Source of the DNA: Lachnospiraceae bacterium P6A3
Lineage (GTDB): Bacteria; Bacillota; Clostridia; Lachnospirales; Lachnospiraceae
Direction: 5' to 3'
Assembly: GCA_000702085.1 (NCBI GenBank)
Contig: KL370861.1
Location: 1-64,000, forward strand
DNA: 64,000 bases
The notes under the pieces are model-generated. The model was not told the origin of the DNA, did not search any database, and worked only from the letters and a program-made list of their open reading frames with translations. The translations under genes and the position numbers were made by a program. Of the stretch, positions 1 through 7,026 are shown one piece after another; the first letter of the stretch is position 1, and each line of letters starts with the position of its first letter.

Positions 1-19
1 GCGCACGCTTAGTTTTCAG

Positions 20-45
20 GCAGGACATAATGTCCTGCTTTTTTT
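20..45 (+). terminator. Rho-independent terminator in repeat A copy 1
   Basis: Hairpin GCAGGACAT-A-ATGTCCTGC followed by seven T residues. It would end transcripts entering from upstream before the TATAAT promoter element of the same repeat. Confidence 0.8.
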
Positions 46-74
46 GTGCCTCGGAGATGCGGAAAACATTATGA

Positions 75-80
75 TATAAT
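75..80 (+). promoter_or_regulatory. TATAAT -10 element in repeat A
   Basis: Consensus TATAAT 45 bases upstream of the first acetyltransferase gene; no good -35 at standard spacing was seen. The same element recurs at 2350-2355 in the second copy, so each repeat seems to carry a terminator plus promoter for the gene behind it. Confidence 0.5.
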
Positions 81-119
81 CGTTTTATATTTCAGCATAA
101 TTGACGAGGTGTATCAAAA

Positions 120-599
120 ATGATAATTCGAAAGTATGAGGAAAAAGACCTCCAGCAGATGATAGACATCTGGAATGAGGTTGTTGAAGCTGGAATAGCT
201 TTTCCGCAGGAAGACTTTCTTGATCCTGTATCAGGGAAGGAATTCTTTGAATCACAGAGCTATACCGGTGTAGCAGATGATGATGGCCGGATAGTAGGCT
301 TATATATATTGCATCCGAATAATGTTGGTAGATGTGGGCATATATGTAATGCGAGCTATGCGGTAAATTCTAAGTGTAGAGGGCGGCATATCGGAGAAAA
401 ACTTGTAAGTGATTGTTTGCGCAAAGCGAAAGATATCGGGTTTAGAGTATTACAATTCAATGCTGTAGTAGAGAGCAACATCCATGCAAGACATTTATAT
501 GAGAGACTTGGCTTTGTACAACTTGGAACTATCCCTGGCGGATTTAGGATGAAGGATGGGCATTATGAGAATATTTGCCCATACTATCGCACACTTTAA
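120..599 (+). CDS. GNAT family N-acetyltransferase
   Basis: A 159-residue single-domain acetyltransferase of the GCN5-related family, which moves an acetyl group from acetyl-CoA to an amine. The substrate cannot be told. The acetyl-CoA loop region lies near residues 86-96 (CRGRHIGEKLV), and the C-terminal signature LYERLGF lies near residue 127, both as in the family. Length is normal. A GAGG element lies about 10 bases before the ATG. The gene sits between repeat A with its TTTCAG end and another TTTCAG motif at 601, so it is flanked by short direct repeats, like a cassette. Similar enzymes can give resistance to amine antibiotics, but nothing here shows that. Confidence 0.88.
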   Translation: MIIRKYEEKDLQQMIDIWNEVVEAGIAFPQEDFLDPVSGKEFFESQSYTGVADDDGRIVGLYILHPNNVGRCGHICNASYAVNSKCRGRHIGEKLVSDCLRKAKDIGFRVLQFNAVVESNIHARHLYERLGFVQLGTIPGGFRMKDGHYENICPYYRTL

Positions 600-600
600 T

Positions 601-641
601 TTTCAGTTTTATAGACGATGACAAATCGGGATTTGTGGAGG
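601..641 (+). repeat. Cassette-boundary element (TTTCAG + CAAATC..GATTTG palindrome)
   Basis: Starts with TTTCAG right after the acetyltransferase stop and contains the palindrome CAAATCGGGATTTG at 622-635, ending in GTGGAGG. An element of the same layout lies at 8000-8040 (TTTCAG, about 20 bases, CAAATCGCAATTTG, GTTGAG). The 617-641 part is repeated with changes at 747-771, flanking the Nudix fragment. Confidence 0.6.
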
Positions 642-649
642 TGATTTTA

Positions 650-745
650 TTGAGAGCGCCATTTCAGATATTAGCAATTCCATATAGATTAAGGCTGACG
701 TGGGATTCCAATAAAACAGCATTGTATGAATTGTCGCTTGCTTGA
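650..745 (+). pseudogene. N-terminal fragment of a Nudix-type hydrolase
   Basis: Short reading frame of 31 codons with a TTG start at 650, preceded at good spacing by GGAGG (637-641). The first residues, RAPFQILAIPYR, match the start of a clostridial Nudix hydrolase type (RAPFQVLVIPYR is the form I recall). The reading then loses similarity and stops, so the Nudix box is missing. It is flanked by a direct repeat of about 25 bases (617-641 and 747-771), which suggests loss of the rest by recombination. The family assignment rests on about 12 residues. Confidence 0.5.
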
Positions 746-746
746 A

Positions 747-771
747 GCATGTCAAATCGGGGGATTGGAGG
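747..771 (+). repeat. Imperfect direct repeat of 617-641
   Basis: GCATGTCAAATCGGGGGATTGGAGG resembles the sequence at 617-641. Both supply the GGAGG ribosome site of the following frame, so the repeat seems to include the translation start signal. Confidence 0.6.
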
Positions 772-778
772 GGAAACC

Positions 779-1300
779 ATGTTAGAAATATTAAAAGCGA
801 GGTTTCAGGATAATATGAATCTTCATATGGAACTGAGTTGGCTTGATGTGGAGAAACGTTTGCTTGAGCATCCGGGCTCCATGGACGTTTTGAGAAGGAT
901 GGAGGAGAGCGGCGGAGAACCGGATACCATCGGCTATGACGAAAAGACGGGAAAGCTAATTTTCTGCGACTGCGCAAAGGAGTCCCCTTCTGGGCGCAGA
1001 AGCCTGTGCTATGACGAAAAGGCATTACAGGGGCGTGCTAAAAACCCGCCGTCAGGCAGCGCCGAATGGAAAGCAAAAGAAATCGGCGTTTTAATCATGA
1101 CGGAGGAACTCTATCGCCGACTGCAAAGTCTCGGGGAATTTGATTTGAAAACGTCAAGTTGGATCACTACGCCGGATGATATTCGCGACAAGGGCGGTGC
1201 ATTATTCTGCGAACGACGTTACGGAACGGTTTTCACATTCCATAACGGGGCGGATTCGTACTATTCCGCGCGCGGGTTCAGAGGTTATACTCTTATATAA
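779..1300 (+). CDS. DUF4256 domain-containing protein
   Basis: A 173-residue cytoplasmic protein matching the DUF4256 family as I know it. The conserved stretches are EESGGEPDTIGYDEKTGK near 41-58, a CDCAKESPSGRRSLCYD block near 65-82, and ALFCERRYGTVFTFHNGA with SYYSARGFRG near the end. The biochemical role is unknown. The start at 779 is chosen because GGAGGGG lies directly upstream; ten extra codons upstream lack such a site. Base use is clearly more GC-rich than the flanking cassettes, a sign of a different recent origin. The following spacer has two copies of the ATACCGGAA motif. Confidence 0.85.
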   Translation: MLEILKARFQDNMNLHMELSWLDVEKRLLEHPGSMDVLRRMEESGGEPDTIGYDEKTGKLIFCDCAKESPSGRRSLCYDEKALQGRAKNPPSGSAEWKAKEIGVLIMTEELYRRLQSLGEFDLKTSSWITTPDDIRDKGGALFCERRYGTVFTFHNGADSYYSARGFRGYTLI

Positions 1301-1370
1301 ATTCTGATTTGTTGTGATAATAACTGGAACACAATACCGGAATATATTTGCCAGGATATACCGGAAAATA
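1301..1370 (+). repeat. Intergenic boundary motif, two tandem copies
   Basis: Contains AATACCGGAATATA at about 1335 and GGATATACCGGAAAATAG at about 1352. The latter matches the start of the spacer at 2365 (CAGGATATAC). Lies between the DUF4256 gene and the ABC-like gene. Confidence 0.55.
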
Positions 1371-1397
1371 GTATGCAAAATATGCGATTAAAAAAAT

Positions 1398-2063
1398 ATG
1401 AAAATTAGAATTGATTCGTCCAAATGCAGCTCTGTAATTCAAGGATGGTCCCGTTTCAGTAATGGAATGGAGGATTATTGGTATTATTCTGATCAGTTTT
1501 TTGAAACCGGAAAATCTTATGGCTTGATCAGTGAGTATATGCAAGGATGTATGTATCTTTCATATTTGCTTGGAGGAAAAATCAAACCTGAAGATAATTT
1601 GGTAATCTATATAGATGACCAGAAGTCAGATGTTGATAAACTTAATGATTTTGGTTGGAATATCGAACCTTATTATGAAAAATACAAAAATCTGGTTGTC
1701 AAAAAGGCTATCGAAAATGGGTTGAAAAAAGGACTCGTTTCGGAATCGTTTGAACAGATTGCTAAAGCATTTGTTCTTACAGAACCTCGATATGATAGGA
1801 AACTCAGTCAATTGAGCGGTGAAAGATGGAGGGCCTCCGCAGCAATCGGATATGTATTGGGAAAGAAGGTTTTCTATGGACCATACCGTTCAAGCGAGTA
1901 CTACTCAAAAATGAATGCGTTACCAGAAATCATTAATTTCCTAAAAGAGAAGGATTGCATGGTGGTTCTTCCTGTCGGTTCTGACATATATATAAAAAGA
2001 TACGTTGATCAGTGTATATATTTAGAGCCAAAGAATTATCAGTTTCAAGATGCTCTTATATGA
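1398..2063 (+). CDS. Degenerate ABC-ATPase-like protein without Walker A
   Basis: A 221-residue protein whose C-terminal half follows the order of an ABC transporter ATPase. It has a signature-like LSQLSGERWRASAAIGY near 140-155, then GKKVFYGPY where the Walker B LLLDEP would be, then MVVLPVGSD at the H-loop position, and CIYLEP at the usual end strand. There is no P-loop in the N-terminal half, and the Walker B acidic residues are gone, so it should not hydrolyse ATP. A second, partial copy of its 3' end lies at 9088-9168. That copy has 11 more residues after FQDAL, so this copy seems cut short at FQDALI. Role unknown; it might be a regulatory partner of an ABC transporter. The ABC reading is by motif order only. 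Confidence 0.55.
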   Translation: MKIRIDSSKCSSVIQGWSRFSNGMEDYWYYSDQFFETGKSYGLISEYMQGCMYLSYLLGGKIKPEDNLVIYIDDQKSDVDKLNDFGWNIEPYYEKYKNLVVKKAIENGLKKGLVSESFEQIAKAFVLTEPRYDRKLSQLSGERWRASAAIGYVLGKKVFYGPYRSSEYYSKMNALPEIINFLKEKDCMVVLPVGSDIYIKRYVDQCIYLEPKNYQFQDALI

Positions 2064-2133
2064 GTTAAAAATATTGTTGATCGTAAGATATCCCGGAAGA
2101 ATTTTCCAAAGAGCTTTAGTTCTGTTCCGCGAG

Positions 2134-2286
2134 CAGACCCGAAGGCCTGTAAATAAAGAACGAGGCACAATGTTATGTAAGCCATCGTGTCTCAACCGTG
2201 TCTTTTGAATCAGAGGCTCTCCCAAACTATTGAATTTACTGGGTTTCTTAAAATTTTATCGATTCGAATCTTCTCGCGCACGCTTA
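2134..2286 (+). repeat. 153-bp direct repeat, copy 1 (repeat B)
   Basis: About 95% identical to 9174-9326 (roughly eight differences). It starts with a small hairpin CAGACC-CGAA-GGCCTG and ends in TTCTCGCGCACGCTTA, running into repeat A. No convincing gene lies in it. The 2064-2391 spacer is fully accounted for by this repeat, repeat A and about 70 bases without recognisable content. Confidence 0.85.
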
Positions 2287-2370
2287 GTTTTCAGGCAGGA
2301 CATAATGTCCTGCTTTTTTTGTGCCTCGGAGATGCGGAAAACATTATGATATAATCGTTTTATATTTCAG
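2276..2370 (+). repeat. 95-bp perfect direct repeat, copy 2 (repeat A)
   Basis: Perfect copy of bases 1-95, again ending in TTTCAG upstream of a GNAT acetyltransferase gene. Perfect identity over non-coding sequence points to recent duplication or recombination. Here it directly abuts repeat B (2134-2286), sharing 11 bases with it. Confidence 0.9.
2295..2320 (+). terminator. Rho-independent terminator in repeat A copy 2
   Basis: Same hairpin and T-run as at 20-45. It separates the degenerate ABC-like gene and repeat B from the following acetyltransferase gene. Confidence 0.8.
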
Positions 2371-2391
2371 GATATACGACTATAGGGGACA

Positions 2392-2871
2392 ATGATGATG
2401 CAATGTCTAATAAGAAAAGCAACAAACAATGATATAGGAGCACTTCGAGAGCTTTATTTAGCTTTAGAAGAGGACGGAGTCAGATATCAGCCTGAGCATT
2501 TTGTGATAGGAGAAAAAACTACAGAGTTTTTTCAAACTATCTTTGAAAGTGATAATCAAGAAATTCTTGTGGCGGATATTGAAGGAAAAGCAATAGGATT
2601 TGTACATGTTATGATTCTTCAGCAGAAGAAGGTTTCATGTCTGAAACCACAAAGCGTTGTGTATCTTCAGGATTTGTGTGTTAGAGAAGATATGAGAAAT
2701 AACGGAATCGGAGCAGTTCTTATACGTGCGGCAAAGGACTATGGAAAAGAACATAAAGTGGATTTCATACGCACACAGGTCTTTCCCGGGAATGTTGATG
2801 GGATGCGTTTCTATGAGCGTAACGGATTCTGTGAAATGATGAAAACAATAGAATGCCAATCTTTAGATTGA
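2392..2871 (+). CDS. GNAT family N-acetyltransferase
   Basis: A 159-residue acetyl-CoA-dependent acetyltransferase of the GNAT fold. The core strand VVYLQDLCVRED lies near 89-100. The cofactor loop is RNNGIGAVLIRAA near 102-114 (the Q/RxxGxG/A pattern), and FYERNGF lies near 143. Substrate unknown. Three ATG codons in a row leave the exact start open; GGGG lies just upstream. Like the first acetyltransferase gene it is preceded by repeat A ending in TTTCAG and followed by a related ACAGCATA motif (2872), so both acetyltransferases are packaged alike though their proteins are not close relatives. Confidence 0.88.
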   Translation: MMMQCLIRKATNNDIGALRELYLALEEDGVRYQPEHFVIGEKTTEFFQTIFESDNQEILVADIEGKAIGFVHVMILQQKKVSCLKPQSVVYLQDLCVREDMRNNGIGAVLIRAAKDYGKEHKVDFIRTQVFPGNVDGMRFYERNGFCEMMKTIECQSLD

Positions 2872-2912
2872 ATTACAGCATAACTGACTACTGACCGAAC
2901 GGGATACTACAA

Positions 2913-3092
2913 ATGGAGATAAAAACAAAACGATTGACACTAAGACCTATCCGCATAGGCGATGAAAATGAAATACATGAGTATGCCGGTGATAGAGAAA
3001 TAACAATGATGTTCTGGCTTCCAAATGACACTTTTACATCCGGGGAATACACCTGTATGATCACGCGTGATGAGTGGGAGAATTTGAAATAG
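2913..3092 (+). pseudogene. N-terminal fragment of a GNAT acetyltransferase
   Basis: An open frame of 59 codons starting MEIKTKRLTLRPIRIGDE, the classic start of RimJ/RimL-like acetyltransferases (TKRLTLRP). After residue 43 the similarity fades, and the frame ends at DEWENLK without the acetyl-CoA binding part (full length is about 170-180 residues). The tail could derive from another gene joined by recombination. No function is expected. Confidence 0.6.
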
Positions 3093-3122
3093 ATTCCTTG
3101 AAGATAATTGGGAACTTGAAAT

Positions 3123-3764
3123 ATGAGTGATAAGACTTATTTTGAAAATGCATATTTTATCATAGGCACAGCATATGCCGGTAAATCCACAATGGTAAAA
3201 GAGTTGGCCAAAAGACATAGCGGTATCGCCTGCGAAGAGAATTACCATGATAATTATCCGGAAACACTGGATGCAGGCGAATTTCCCTGCTTAACCTACA
3301 CCAGAGATCTTGAGGATTGGCATGATTTTATCAGAAGATCGCCACAGGAGTATAAAGCCTGGATAGACGGGGTGAAAAAAGAATGTGAAATATTGGAACT
3401 GCGTATGCTTCCGATAATCTGCAATCAGGGGAAACCTGTATTTGTTGATACAAATATCAGCATTGCGACTTTGAAGAAAATAGCACCCGTGGAGCATACA
3501 CTTGTAATGCTTGCAGATCCAATGATTTCTGTGCGGAGATTTTTTGAACGGCCGGATCCTGAAAAACAATTTCTCTATAAGCTGATTTTGGATGAACCTG
3601 ACCCGGAATATGCTATGCAGAATTACCGTAAAGGGCTTGAATTGATCAATTCAAAAGAGACATACGAGGAGTTCAAGAATTCCGGCTTTACTACAATCCT
3701 ACGTGACGAAAACAGAACAATAGAAGAGACGGTTGCTTTGGCAGAAAAAGCATTTCGGTTGTAA
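3123..3764 (+). CDS. P-loop NTPase / kinase-like protein
   Basis: A 213-residue protein with a Walker A motif GTAYAGKST near residues 15-23 and the general layout of small-molecule kinases such as the shikimate or adenylate kinase types. The phrase GKPVFVDTN near 114 may hold the second acidic motif, and RRFFERPD near 138 is an arginine-rich lid-like segment. Substrate unknown. Followed within 10 bases by the boundary motif TTTCAGTATA (3772). It is similar in size to the P-loop protein at 19857, but the two are not close in sequence. Confidence 0.6.
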   Translation: MSDKTYFENAYFIIGTAYAGKSTMVKELAKRHSGIACEENYHDNYPETLDAGEFPCLTYTRDLEDWHDFIRRSPQEYKAWIDGVKKECEILELRMLPIICNQGKPVFVDTNISIATLKKIAPVEHTLVMLADPMISVRRFFERPDPEKQFLYKLILDEPDPEYAMQNYRKGLELINSKETYEEFKNSGFTTILRDENRTIEETVALAEKAFRL

Positions 3765-3769
3765 GAATA

Positions 3770-3796
3770 TATTTCAGTATAAAAGGATAAGAAGAA
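3770..3796 (+). repeat. Cassette-boundary motif TTTCAGTATA
   Basis: ATTTCAGTATAAAAGGATAAG directly follows the stop of the P-loop gene and runs into the ribosome site of the next fragment. The TATAAAAGGATAAG part resembles TATACCGGAAGATAAG at 8793. Confidence 0.55.
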
Positions 3797-3976
3797 ATGA
3801 AAATAAGAGCATTTGATCTCGACGATGATTTTGATGTGATCAAGACGTGGATCACAGATGAGAGAACACATATGATGTGGTGCGCAAATCTGATTCCGTA
3901 TCCTCTCGAAAAAGAAAAATTCAGGAGTTTTTACGATCCCGACAATAATGTAATCTATTTTAGGCAGTTACAATAG
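3797..3976 (+). pseudogene. N-terminal fragment of a second GNAT-type acetyltransferase
   Basis: Frame of 59 codons beginning MKIRAFDLDDDFDVIKTW, with THMMWCANLIPYPLEKE and a break near YFRQLQ. It resembles the first third of GNAT proteins of the type that reads WITDERTH..W; the catalytic and cofactor parts are missing. It has a ribosome site (GGATAAGAAG), so it may still be translated. The phosphotransferase gene starts 11 bases later. Confidence 0.55.
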
Positions 3977-3987
3977 GAATAACAATC

Positions 3988-4941
3988 ATGGATGAAAAGA
4001 CTTTGCAAGATATATTGGCATTGAATTACGGAATAGAATCCCCGTCTTTGGAATTCTTAAGAGAAGGCGGCACCACTACATATATTGTCAATGGAAGGTC
4101 TAAGTATCTGCTTAAGGTTATTGGATCTGCTTTTTCGGATACAGCAAGACAGTCTGCATCCATTATGAGATACCTGGAAAAAAATGGATTCCCGGTGCCT
4201 AAAACGATACTTACAAATAGCGTGGAAGCCTTCTTTGAAACTGAAATTGACGGGGAGAAGAAACTGATTGTTCTCATGGAATTCATCGCCGGGGACGAGC
4301 CGGAACATGAAAAATGTGCATCCGAAGTAGGCAGGCTTGTCGGCAGATTTCATCAATTGATGGAGGAGTATCCCTCGGAGCTTGTCTACCGCGACAAAGA
4401 ATTCTTTATAGGTCGATATATTGAGTTCCTTCGTAAAAAGAAATATCCACGTATCAAAGAGTATGAGGAACTGGGAGAGCGTTTGTGGGATAAGGTTAAA
4501 AATCTTCCGCAGGGGAATTGCCACGGAGATCTTCACAAGGGGAACCTGTTGCAGAATGAGGATGGGAAGATTTATCTTGTGGATTTTGATACTGCTTGCA
4601 AGGCTCCGGTTATGTTCGATGTCATGGTTATGTGTGACATGACGGATTATTTTAATCTGAAGCAGGAAGATATTGAGCTTACTAAGGTAGTGTATCGGGA
4701 ATTTCTTTCGCGATATGTAGGTTATCATAAGTTGAGCCGTGAGGAAATTCTTTCTTTTCCGTATTGGGTTGCAATCAGGCATTTTCAACTGCAGGCTACA
4801 ATTCTTGAGATATATGGAGTGGACTGCATAGATGCAGGTTTTATAGATGGTCAGCTTTACTGGCTTAACAAGTGGCAGGAAGCAATCCCGGGATTTACAG
4901 AGGAGTTGGAGGAAAAAAATTGGCAGAGAAACGGAATATGA
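3988..4941 (+). CDS. Aminoglycoside/choline-type phosphotransferase (APH family)
   Basis: A 317-residue kinase-fold protein of the APH family, which transfers phosphate from ATP to a hydroxyl of a small molecule. The catalytic loop GNCHGDLHKGNLL lies near 176-188 (catalytic Asp in HGD), and the metal-binding LVDFDTAC lies near 197-204. The N-lobe has an invariant-lysine strand KYLLKVIG near 39-46. The substrate could be an antibiotic, a sugar or homoserine; the sequence does not say. It is followed by the deaminase gene with a 22-base overlap, so the two are translationally coupled. Confidence 0.85.
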   Translation: MDEKTLQDILALNYGIESPSLEFLREGGTTTYIVNGRSKYLLKVIGSAFSDTARQSASIMRYLEKNGFPVPKTILTNSVEAFFETEIDGEKKLIVLMEFIAGDEPEHEKCASEVGRLVGRFHQLMEEYPSELVYRDKEFFIGRYIEFLRKKKYPRIKEYEELGERLWDKVKNLPQGNCHGDLHKGNLLQNEDGKIYLVDFDTACKAPVMFDVMVMCDMTDYFNLKQEDIELTKVVYREFLSRYVGYHKLSREEILSFPYWVAIRHFQLQATILEIYGVDCIDAGFIDGQLYWLNKWQEAIPGFTEELEEKNWQRNGI

Positions 4942-5456
4942 TTGATATAAATGAGAAATATATGAAAAGGTGCTACGAATTAGCGATAAGCGCAGGTAAA
5001 AAAGGGTTTGACACTTTTGGTGCGGTATTGGTTTGTGACGGCAAAATTCTGGAAGAAGCTGAGAATAATGCTGATTATAAAAAGAAGATTTTTGGTCATG
5101 CAGAATTTAATCTTGTTCATAAATGTGCAAATAAGTATACAGACGACATTTTAGAAAAGTCTGTAGTCTACACAAGCTGTGCCCCATGTGAGAGGTGCCT
5201 GGCAGCAATAGCCTCACTTGGAGTTCATCAGGTTGTATGTGGGGTTTCATACAAAGAATTCTGCAAATTACTTCCGTTTGATTATCAGGCTGTGGACAGA
5301 GAAGGTTTGCTTAAGCAACTTGGAATAGATATGACACTTACTGAATCTGTGCTTGAAGATGAAGGTATGCACGTCTTTGAATGGTGGGGCGGGGAATATC
5401 GTCCTTTAGACGAGCTTATTGCAGAAATGGATGAGGTAAAACAGAATAGTAAATAG
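4920..5456 (+). CDS. Cytidine/deoxycytidylate-type nucleoside deaminase
   Basis: Zinc-dependent deaminase of the CDA/tRNA-adenosine-deaminase fold. The first zinc motif is HAEFNL (HAE with catalytic Glu) and the second is SCAPCERCLAAI (PCxxC), in normal spacing. Probably deaminates a free base, nucleoside or related small molecule. The start at 4920 (TTG) is chosen because GGAGG lies 7 bases upstream inside the preceding gene; an ATG at 4938 is the alternative and would give 173 residues. The C-terminus is acidic. Coupled to the phosphotransferase, it may modify the same or a related compound. Confidence 0.8.
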   Translation: MAEKRNMIDINEKYMKRCYELAISAGKKGFDTFGAVLVCDGKILEEAENNADYKKKIFGHAEFNLVHKCANKYTDDILEKSVVYTSCAPCERCLAAIASLGVHQVVCGVSYKEFCKLLPFDYQAVDREGLLKQLGIDMTLTESVLEDEGMHVFEWWGGEYRPLDELIAEMDEVKQNSK

Positions 5457-5458
5457 GC

Positions 5459-5525
5459 AAATTTCAGGTTGTCGAGATGATGCGATAGTAAGTTATTTCG
5501 GAATACAATGTGGAACGGTATATAT
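5459..5525 (+). repeat. Cassette-boundary element between deaminase and ATC-hydrolase-like genes
   Basis: Begins TTTCAGG (5462) after the deaminase stop and ends with the small palindrome CGGTATATATTACCG (5509-5523). The layout, with TTTCAG at the left and a TATA..CCGG motif at the right, is shared with 8000-8145. Confidence 0.5.
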
Positions 5526-5567
5526 TACCGGGACCCTGAAAAAAGTAGAAATGGAGCATGACATTTG

Positions 5568-6011
5568 ATGAGCATAAAGCAGACCATACTTCCTCGAATT
5601 GCTCTATACAAAGTTCTTGGGGAATATACTACCGACGAAGAGAGAGTAAAGATCCTTCGCCATTACATGATTGATATTGTTGCTTCAAAAAAGCATGCTT
5701 CTACAGCCGGGATGGAGATCATTCCGGGGTTCTTTTATATTTACAGAGCCGTATTTCTTAAGATAATGAGAACGACTGAATTGCAACAAAGCACCCAAGC
5801 AAAGGGCAAAGGCTGCTACGATATAACTATTACGAAATGTCTGTGGCACGATGCCTGTGTCAATTTTGAATGTCCGGAACTGTGCGCACTATTCTGTGAT
5901 GTTGATGACGTTACGTACGGAGGGTTAAGGAAGATAGGATTCTCCAGATCAAAAACATTGGGGTACGGTGGCGATTGCTGTGACTTCCATTTTTATTCAA
6001 ATAGGTTTTGA
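5568..6011 (+). CDS. ATC-hydrolase-like protein
   Basis: A 147-residue protein. The C-terminal half has the cysteine-rich pattern of the L-2-amino-thiazoline-4-carboxylate hydrolase family: KCLWHDACVNFECPELC near 89-105, FCDVDDVTYGG near 108-118, and a closing GGDCCDFHF. Such proteins are often of unknown real substrate in gut clostridia. A TTG three bases upstream (5565) is at a better distance from the GGAG at 5553 and may be the true start. The last codons precede the methyltransferase ATG by 13 bases. Confidence 0.7.
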   Translation: MSIKQTILPRIALYKVLGEYTTDEERVKILRHYMIDIVASKKHASTAGMEIIPGFFYIYRAVFLKIMRTTELQQSTQAKGKGCYDITITKCLWHDACVNFECPELCALFCDVDDVTYGGLRKIGFSRSKTLGYGGDCCDFHFYSNRF

Positions 6012-6024
6012 GGAGATTAAGGAT

Positions 6025-6624
6025 ATGTTTTGGGATAAGATTTCACCTTTATATGACATATTTGAAAATATTTATAACGGCAAGGTATATACCGGTACCG
6101 GGAAAAAGGTTGCAGAGCTTATAGACACTACAGATGAAGTGCTGGAGTGCGCATGCGGAACCGGAGCAATCAGCATTTATATCGCGAAGAAGTGTAAGAA
6201 GTTGATAGCAACAGACTTTGCACCTGGAATGCTTCGGAGAGCAGCAAAGAAATGCCGGAATTACCCGAATGCTGTTTTCAAGAAAGCTGATATTACAAAT
6301 ATCAAATGCAAAGATGACCGCTTTGATAAAGTGGTTGCAGGTAACGTGATCCATTTGTTGCCTGACCCGGAGAAGGCACTTCATGAATTGGAAAGGGTAG
6401 TTAAGCCGGGAGGTGAGATCATCATTCCGACTTATATCAATATGTCAAAGGGAACGGGAACAGCAGCGGTTAAGTTCATTACTTTGCTTGGAGCAGATTT
6501 CAAGAGACAGTTTAACCTGGATTCTTACAAGAAATTTTTTGAAGAGAAGGGATATACCGGAGTAGAGTATCATGTGGTCGACGGGCGCATGCCATGCGCT
6601 ATTGCTGTAATAACCAAAGCTTAG
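6025..6624 (+). CDS. Class I SAM-dependent methyltransferase
   Basis: A 199-residue Rossmann-fold methyltransferase. Motif I is VLECACGTGAISIYIA near 39-54. The acidic residue ending strand 2 is in LIATDFAPGML near 61-71. Motif IV is VVAGNVIHLLPD near 102-113, and the late GGEIIIPTYIN follows. The fold is that of the UbiE/Methyltransf_11 type acting on small molecules; substrate unknown. The start at 6025 has GAGGAG upstream; a longer frame starting at 5968 overlaps the previous gene and has no ribosome site. Followed by the motif GCGTTTTATACCGGAATATAA. Confidence 0.85.
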   Translation: MFWDKISPLYDIFENIYNGKVYTGTGKKVAELIDTTDEVLECACGTGAISIYIAKKCKKLIATDFAPGMLRRAAKKCRNYPNAVFKKADITNIKCKDDRFDKVVAGNVIHLLPDPEKALHELERVVKPGGEIIIPTYINMSKGTGTAAVKFITLLGADFKRQFNLDSYKKFFEEKGYTGVEYHVVDGRMPCAIAVITKA

Positions 6625-6650
6625 CGTTTTATACCGGAATATAAATGAAA
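6625..6650 (+). repeat. Cassette-boundary motif TTATACCGGAATATAA
   Basis: GCGTTTTATACCGGAATATAA follows the methyltransferase stop directly. It is close to GCGTTATACCGGAAGATAA at 8791 and GCGCTATATCGGAACATAA at 8127. Confidence 0.6.
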
Positions 6651-6671
6651 AAGTAATCAGAGGGATGCATA

Positions 6672-7016
6672 ATGAAAAAGACATTTATTGAGATGAAACT
6701 CTTTCAGGTAAAGCCCGATAAACTCGAGCAATTCGAAGCTAAGATCGAGGAAATGACCGCAAATCAGTTTAAATGTGAAGGCTGCATATCACTCAAGTAT
6801 TTCAAGAGATTCTATACCATAGATGGAGTCGAGCTTGGCGAGTCTCCGAGGGAGTTAACCAAGGTTGTAAAGTGCGTTAAGTATTATTCATACTGGGAGT
6901 TTGATACGAAAGAAAACTATGGCAAGGCCATAAAAATCTTTTTCGATAATTACAATAAAGATTTGCAAAAATTGCTGATTTCTCCATTTGATATTAACTT
7001 GGGGTATTCGGTTTAA
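6672..7016 (+). CDS. Small ABM-like (antibiotic biosynthesis monooxygenase fold) protein
   Basis: A 114-residue protein starting IEMKLFQVKPDKLEQFEAKIEEM, typical of dimeric ferredoxin-like ABM-fold proteins. GCISLKYFKRFY and YYSYWEFDTKENYGKAI fit the strands that follow. Such proteins can be heme- or quinone-active oxygenases or have no known activity. There are no clear catalytic residues to choose between these. Good GAGGG ribosome site. The phosphotransferase starts 10 bases downstream. Confidence 0.5.
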   Translation: MKKTFIEMKLFQVKPDKLEQFEAKIEEMTANQFKCEGCISLKYFKRFYTIDGVELGESPRELTKVVKCVKYYSYWEFDTKENYGKAIKIFFDNYNKDLQKLLISPFDINLGYSV

Positions 7017-7026
7017 GGTAATACTT

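Larger units (their letters stand above)
1..95 (+). repeat. 95-bp perfect direct repeat, copy 1 (repeat A)
   Basis: Identical base for base to 2276-2370. It contains a rho-independent terminator (20-45) and a TATAAT hexamer at 75-80, and ends in TTTCAG just before an acetyltransferase gene. The copy is cut by the window edge, so its true left end is unknown. Its first 11 bases (GCGCACGCTTA) are also the last bases of repeat B. Confidence 0.9.

Noticed and set aside
2205-2286. tRNA-like stretch in repeat B (TTCGAATC T-loop-like sequence and, on the minus strand, a D-arm-like GTTTGGGAGAGC)
   Set aside because: The would-be T-stem does not pair (ATCGA against CTTCT) and no acceptor stem forms on either strand; the same holds for the copy at 9245-9326. 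At most an eroded tRNA fragment.
5968-6024. Longer start for the methyltransferase gene
   Set aside because: The extra 19 codons overlap the ATC-hydrolase-like gene and lack a ribosome site, while 6025 has GAGGAG.
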